The translations under genes and the position numbers were made by a program. From Candidatus Aminicenantota bacterium (GTDB lineage: Bacteria; Acidobacteriota; Aminicenantia; Aminicenantales; Aminicenantaceae), in assembly GCA_030620655.1 (NCBI GenBank), contig JAUXEH010000105.1, positions 1 through 9,203 of the forward strand: a DNA stretch of 9,203 nt. Reading direction: 5' to 3'. Positions within the stretch are counted from its first letter, which is position 1; each line of letters begins with the position of its first letter. Shown piece after piece: positions 6,000 through 9,203 of the stretch. The notes beneath the pieces are model-generated. The model ran no database searches. It was not told where the DNA came from and saw only the letters and a program-made list of their open reading frames with translations.

Positions 6000-7580
6000 A
6001 TGGTTGGCTCAGGGAAAGCAAACACACGATACATTCTGCCAGAATCCCTGAATTTTCGGCAGATTCAGAAAGAGATTTCCCGAAGCCATACTCTCCATCG
6101 AGAAAAAGTATCCGCTTCTGCATACACTCTCTACGACACCTTCGACTGGCGCCTTTACAGAAAACAACAGACCCTGGTACGGGACAGAGACCTGATCGGT
6201 CTCACAGACCTCGAACTGACGCATCCATCTTCACAGGCTGAGTGGACGAAGCAGAGGCCGCCGAGGTTCTGGTGGGATCTCCCGGAAGGCGATCTGCGCA
6301 GCCGGCTTCAGGCGCTGCTCGATGTCAGGGCACTGCTGCCGCTCATGTCCGTGACCAGGCAGCGGCGCGGGCTGCGGATTCTGAACCAGGACCAAAAGAC
6401 AGTGCTCAAGCTCTTTTTCTGCACCTACGATGCCGAAGCCCTATCCGGGGCACAGCGAAGGGCCTTCCGCCTCGAGCTTCAGTCTGTCCTGGGCTACAGA
6501 CGCGAGCTCGAGGAATTCAAGCGGCATCTCGCCGACATGGACATAGCCGTGGACAGGGAAAGCGTCAATGTCGCGCTGATGCGCCACCTGGGCCTGGAGC
6601 CGGGTGGATACTCCTCCCGATTCCTCCTCTCCCTGGATCCGGGACTCCCCTCCGGCGAAGCCGTCCGCAGGATCCTCAGGCATCTCATCGGTGTCATGAT
6701 TTTGAACGAAGAGGGGGTCAAGGCCGATACGGACACGGAATTCCTGCACGATTACCGGGTCTCCGTACGGCGCATCCGGTCCGCCCTGGGGCAGATCAAA
6801 GGCGTCTTCCCCCCGGAAGAGACCGCCCGCTTCCGGGAGGCCTTCACCCGACTGGGGCAGTCGACCAACACACTCAGAGACTTGGATGTCTACCTGCTCA
6901 AGAAAGAACAGTACCGGGCCCTGCTCCCGGATCGCCTCTCCCCGGGCCTGGATGCACTCTTCGAGGATCTGGCGGCAGAACGAAAAAATAAGCGCAGGGC
7001 CGTAACCCGCTTCCTCAACCGCGCAGCGTATAGCACGACGGTGGCACAGTGGCGGGAATTTCTGGATTCCCCGGCCGAATATTCGGATGAAGAGGCGCCC
7101 AATGCCCATCGGCCGGTCTTCCAGTTGGCCTGTCAGTTCATTCTCAAGAGATACCAACAGATCATCCGCGTGGGCAGGAAGATCGGTGATGATTCGCCGG
7201 ATGAGGAGCTGCACCGGCTGCGCATCAACTGCAAAAAGCTGAGGTATCTGCTGGAATTCTTTGCGTCTCTGTTTCCTGAAAAAGACATGGCTCGCCTTAT
7301 CGGTCAGCTGAAAAAACTGCAGGACAACCTGGGAGACTTCAACGACCTTTTCGTCCAACAGCAGTATCTGGAAGAACACCTGAACAAACTGGTTGGGAAT
7401 GAGGACAAAATCAGGCTGTCCGCGGCCGCCGTAGGGGGGCTGATCGCGAGCCTTAACCTGAAACAGCGATCCGTCCGGCGGAATTTCGAAAAGCGCTTCC
7501 AGGCCTTCAGCAGCCCCAGGAACCATGCGCTGTACGTCAGGCTGTTCGAAACACCATTATCGGGGGCAAAGGGAAAGTGA
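6000..7580 (+). CDS. CYTH-like and CHAD domain protein, probable polyphosphate-binding protein
   Basis: The protein has 526 residues from ATG 6000; an in-frame GTG at 5949 would add 17 but lies inside the promoter. Residues 10-200 resemble the N-terminal CYTH-type half of CHAD proteins: TRYILPE at 8-14 and YDTFDWRLYRKQ at 45-56. The ExExK motif that defines catalytic CYTH triphosphatases is not present at the N-terminus, so catalysis is doubtful. Residues about 220-500 are the helical CHAD domain, with its two basic motifs: LHDYRVSVRRIRS (249-261, His250) and HRLRINCKKLRYLLEFF (405-421, His405). CHAD domains bind inorganic polyphosphate through such His, Arg and Lys residues. The protein has no signal peptide or membrane segment and is cytoplasmic. 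Its stop overlaps the start of parA by 4 nt, so the two are translationally coupled. A weak GGGA (5990-5993) precedes the start. Confidence 0.88.
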   Translation: MVGSGKANTRYILPESLNFRQIQKEISRSHTLHREKVSASAYTLYDTFDWRLYRKQQTLVRDRDLIGLTDLELTHPSSQAEWTKQRPPRFWWDLPEGDLRSRLQALLDVRALLPLMSVTRQRRGLRILNQDQKTVLKLFFCTYDAEALSGAQRRAFRLELQSVLGYRRELEEFKRHLADMDIAVDRESVNVALMRHLGLEPGGYSSRFLLSLDPGLPSGEAVRRILRHLIGVMILNEEGVKADTDTEFLHDYRVSVRRIRSALGQIKGVFPPEETARFREAFTRLGQSTNTLRDLDVYLLKKEQYRALLPDRLSPGLDALFEDLAAERKNKRRAVTRFLNRAAYSTTVAQWREFLDSPAEYSDEEAPNAHRPVFQLACQFILKRYQQIIRVGRKIGDDSPDEELHRLRINCKKLRYLLEFFASLFPEKDMARLIGQLKKLQDNLGDFNDLFVQQQYLEEHLNKLVGNEDKIRLSAAAVGGLIASLNLKQRSVRRNFEKRFQAFSSPRNHALYVRLFETPLSGAKGK

Positions 7581-8332
7581 GCATCATCGCCCTCTACCAC
7601 GTTAAGGGCGGGGTGGGGAAAACCGCGGCGGCTGTCAACCTCGCCTACCTGGCTGCTCAGGAAGGGTCCCCCACGCTGCTCTGCGACATGGACCCCCAGG
7701 GCTCCGCCTCTTTTTACTTCAGAATCCGGCCCTCCAAAAAGCACAGGGCCGGCAAGATGCTCCAGGGCGGCAGGAAAATCACAGCCGGCCTCAAGGGCAC
7801 GGATTATGACAACCTGGATGTCCTGCCGTCCCACATCTCGTACCGCAACCTGGACATCGCCCTGGACGGCATGAAGCGCTCGAAACGGCGCCTGAAAGAG
7901 CTCCTGGCTCCATTCGAAAAGCACTACCGCTACATCTTCCTGGATGCTCCCCCCAACATCACTCTGGTCTCGGAGAACATCTTCAACGCGGCGGACCTGA
8001 TCCTCGTGCCGGTCATTCCCACGACCCTGTCCGTGCTCGCACTGGATCAGCTCATCGATTTTTTCAAGGCCAAGAGCCTCGATCGGAAAAAGATCCGGGC
8101 CTTCCTCTCCATGGTGGAGCGGCGAAAGAAGATGCATTGGGAGATCCGGGAAGAAAAACTCGGTGACAAGCGCTTCCTCAAGACCACGATCCCCTATTCG
8201 GCGGTGGTGGAAAAGATGGGGATCTTCCGCGAACCCGTGGCCCGTTTCAGCGGGAATTCCACAGCCGCCCAAGCCTATGCGGAGCTGTGGCGGGAGATAA
8301 GGTCACTGGAATCCGGGAGGGATAGACGGTGA
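7577..8332 (+). CDS. ParA/MinD-type P-loop ATPase
   Basis: The 251-residue cytoplasmic protein has the full deviant Walker signature: KGGVGKT at 10-16 with the signature lysine Lys10 that marks dimerising ParA/MinD proteins, the switch I motif DMDPQGS at 37-43, and the Walker B segment YIFLDAPP at 119-126 (Asp123). The length matches small chromosomal ParA proteins without an N-terminal DNA-binding domain. No C-terminal amphipathic MinD-type helix is seen; a basic patch (ERRKK, 181-185) could contribute to DNA binding. The start is GTG in a GTGA overlap with the CHAD gene stop, with AAAGGGAAA just upstream. No ParB gene or parS site is visible, so plasmid or chromosome partition is unlikely. 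Orphan ParA proteins often position a protein cargo on the nucleoid, and the CHAD partner is the obvious candidate cargo (inferred). Confidence 0.92.
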   Translation: MSIIALYHVKGGVGKTAAAVNLAYLAAQEGSPTLLCDMDPQGSASFYFRIRPSKKHRAGKMLQGGRKITAGLKGTDYDNLDVLPSHISYRNLDIALDGMKRSKRRLKELLAPFEKHYRYIFLDAPPNITLVSENIFNAADLILVPVIPTTLSVLALDQLIDFFKAKSLDRKKIRAFLSMVERRKKMHWEIREEKLGDKRFLKTTIPYSAVVEKMGIFREPVARFSGNSTAAQAYAELWREIRSLESGRDRR

Positions 8333-8835
8333 AAAGGCTGTATCTGGTGAGGCATGCCAAATCGAGCTGGAAGGATCCGGAGCTGGACGATTTTGACAGG
8401 CCTCTCAACAAGCGCGGCAAGCGGGACGCCCCCTTTATGGGGCAGAGGCTCAGCAAGGCGAACGTCCGGCCGGACCTGATCATCAGCAGCCCGGCCAAAC
8501 GAGCCGCAAAAACCGCGAAGATCATCGCGGCACAGATCGCATATCCTCTGAAAAAGATCCAGTGGATCGAATCACTCTATGCCGCCGGGACCTTGATCCT
8601 GCTTCAGATTCTCCGGGAGATAGACGATTCGGTCGAGCAGGCCATGCTGGTCGGCCACAACCCGGGGCTGACCCTGCTGGCGGAGCTTCTAACCAGCGAG
8701 GCGGTCGACAACATCCCAACCTCCGGGGTGTTCGCCCTGGACCTCGACCTCGGATCCTGGACCCAAGCGGGGGAGGGAAACGGAATCCCGGTGTTTTTCG
8801 ACTATCCCAAGAAGCATTCGACGGGATCCGGATAA
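8329..8835 (+). CDS. sixA: SixA-type phosphohistidine phosphatase (histidine phosphatase superfamily)
   Basis: The 168-residue protein belongs to the short SixA branch. It opens with YLVRHAKSSW (5-14), giving the catalytic His9 and Arg8, continues with DFDRPLNKRGKRDA (21-34) and SSPAKRAAKTA (53-63, phosphate-binding Arg58), and has the second catalytic His110 in LVGHNPGL. SixA enzymes remove phosphate from phosphohistidine on proteins such as phosphotransfer domains; the target here is unknown. The GTG start overlaps the parA stop in GTGA, and GGGAGG lies 8-9 nt upstream. It is the last gene of the operon. The intergenic stretch after it holds a pseudogene relic of the convergent permease, and I see no convincing terminator. 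The gene symbol reflects family membership, not proven orthology to Escherichia coli sixA. Confidence 0.9.
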   Translation: MKRLYLVRHAKSSWKDPELDDFDRPLNKRGKRDAPFMGQRLSKANVRPDLIISSPAKRAAKTAKIIAAQIAYPLKKIQWIESLYAAGTLILLQILREIDDSVEQAMLVGHNPGLTLLAELLTSEAVDNIPTSGVFALDLDLGSWTQAGEGNGIPVFFDYPKKHSTGSG

Positions 8836-8855
8836 CCGTATCCCCCTTCGAACGT

Positions 8856-8998
8856 CTATTCGTATCTCAAGGCGTCCACGGGGTGTGCTCGAATGTCTCC
8901 CTCAGGTCCCCCAGGGCATAGTCGGAATCCCTGTTTCCTGCCGCCATCTTCAGGAACCAAACAGCCGGACGGGGGGGACACGATTCTTTCCGAAACAT
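8856..8998 (-). pseudogene. Relic of a second prefix-bearing ABC permease: start and end retained, body deleted
   Basis: On the minus strand an ATG (8998-8996) lies 4 nt after the stop of the PadR gene to its right, the same layout as the intact padR-permease pair at 2804-5698. It encodes 43 residues ending at TGA 8867. These contain CPPRPAVWFLK (7-17) and YALGDLRETFEH (27-38), matching the prefix motifs PPRSAERLLA and ILGDLEEEF of the intact permease. In another frame, the bases 8882 to 8856 read P-V-D-A-L-R-Y-E-stop, the characteristic end of this family (intact copy: PVESLRYE). About 2.4 kb between prefix and tail, covering all membrane segments, is therefore missing and the frame is shifted. 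A genuine 43-residue peptide is less likely. The junction lies near 8880-8890. Confidence 0.75.
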
Positions 8999-9002
8999 CG
9001 TC

Positions 9003-9203
9003 TTACTTTTCTTCCAGCACGGTCTTAGGAAGGTCCGCCCAGGTTTTTTTTTGCAGGGCCTTCACCTCCTGCAGGGCGTCGAATCCGGATTGAGTCAGCG
9101 TGTAATACCGCTTGCTCTTCCCTCCCCTCGACCTGGTGGGCGCTCCGATGACGGTCCGGACCAGGCCCTTTCGGGTCAGGCGGTCGAGCACATCATAGAT
9201 GGC
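9003..9203 (-). CDS. Second PadR-family regulator, C-terminal 66 residues (runs off the window)
   Basis: The frame enters from the right edge and stops at TAA 9003-9005. It starts inside the recognition helix (AIYDVLDRLTRKG, equivalent to GTLYSALDKLARKG of the first PadR), continues through the wing (RSRGGKSKRYYTLT) and ends with a dimerisation helix (QSGFDALQEVKALQKKTWADL). The similarity to the PadR at 2804-3130 is clear but the two are well diverged, so they are not a recent duplication. An in-frame GTG at 9191 is not the start, because family sequence continues upstream of it. Its partner permease, directly downstream, has been reduced to a relic, so this regulator may now act only elsewhere or on itself. 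Confidence 0.9.
   Translation of the reverse strand, partial: AIYDVLDRLTRKGLVRTVIGAPTRSRGGKSKRYYTLTQSGFDALQEVKALQKKTWADLPKTVLEEK

Noticed and set aside
6441..8272. Long antisense frames under the CHAD and ParA genes
   Set aside because: The sense proteins carry diagnostic CHAD and Walker motifs; the antisense products look like low-complexity shadows.
7577..8332. Plasmid partition locus
   Set aside because: The ParA gene stands between CHAD and SixA genes with no ParB gene, no parS-like repeats and no replication gene.
8935..9013. Terminators behind sixA: hairpin TTCCTG/CAGGAA (8935-8956) and ACGAT/ATCGT (8980-9001) before a T-rich run
   Set aside because: The stems are short (6 and 5 bp). 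The first has no T-run, and the second lies in the start of the permease relic and abuts the end of the second PadR gene.

Overview
This window looks like a chromosomal segment of a free-living, probably Gram-negative bacterium with moderately high GC in its genes. Two exported proteins with outer-membrane character and two copies of a PadR regulator next to a prefix-bearing MacB/FtsX permease point towards Acidobacteriota or a relative such as the Aminicenantes lineage. That taxonomic placement is an inference from gene families, not from a marker gene.

Left part (1-2716). A secreted protein of unknown function runs leftwards out of the window (1-517, minus). It is divergent from an outer-membrane-type protein built from ten 16-residue repeats (788-2116, plus). 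The divergent intergenic region carries a near-perfect 28-bp inverted repeat (608-635/665-692), a TATAAT box for the leftward gene and an ECF-sigma-like promoter candidate for the rightward gene. A small secreted protein (2312-2716) follows behind a strong ribosome binding site.

Middle (2740-5890). A PadR-family repressor (2804-3130) is followed 6 nt later by an 853-residue, eight-helix MacB/FtsX-type ABC permease with an N-terminal permease prefix domain (3137-5698). The promoter in front of padR has a perfect 12-bp palindrome lying on its -35 box. No ATPase gene is present. Behind the permease lies a compact candidate structured RNA (5747-5882): a 16-bp closing stem, several internal hairpins and a T-rich tail.

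Right part (5929-8835). A well-formed promoter (TTGACC-N17-TATGAT) drives a three-gene operon: a CYTH-like/CHAD protein (6000-7580), a ParA-type ATPase (7577-8332) and a SixA-type phosphohistidine phosphatase (8329-8835). The genes overlap by 4 nt (GTGA) at both junctions. CHAD domains bind polyphosphate, so a reasonable hypothesis is that ParA positions a CHAD/polyphosphate body on the nucleoid while SixA acts on a phosphohistidine linked to it.

Right edge (8856-9203, minus). A second PadR gene enters from the right. Directly after its stop codon, in the gap before sixA, is a 143-bp relic of a second prefix-bearing permease: its first ~37 codons are joined to its last eight codons, and about 2.4 kb between them is missing. 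The phosphate operon is therefore flanked by one intact and one collapsed PadR-permease unit.
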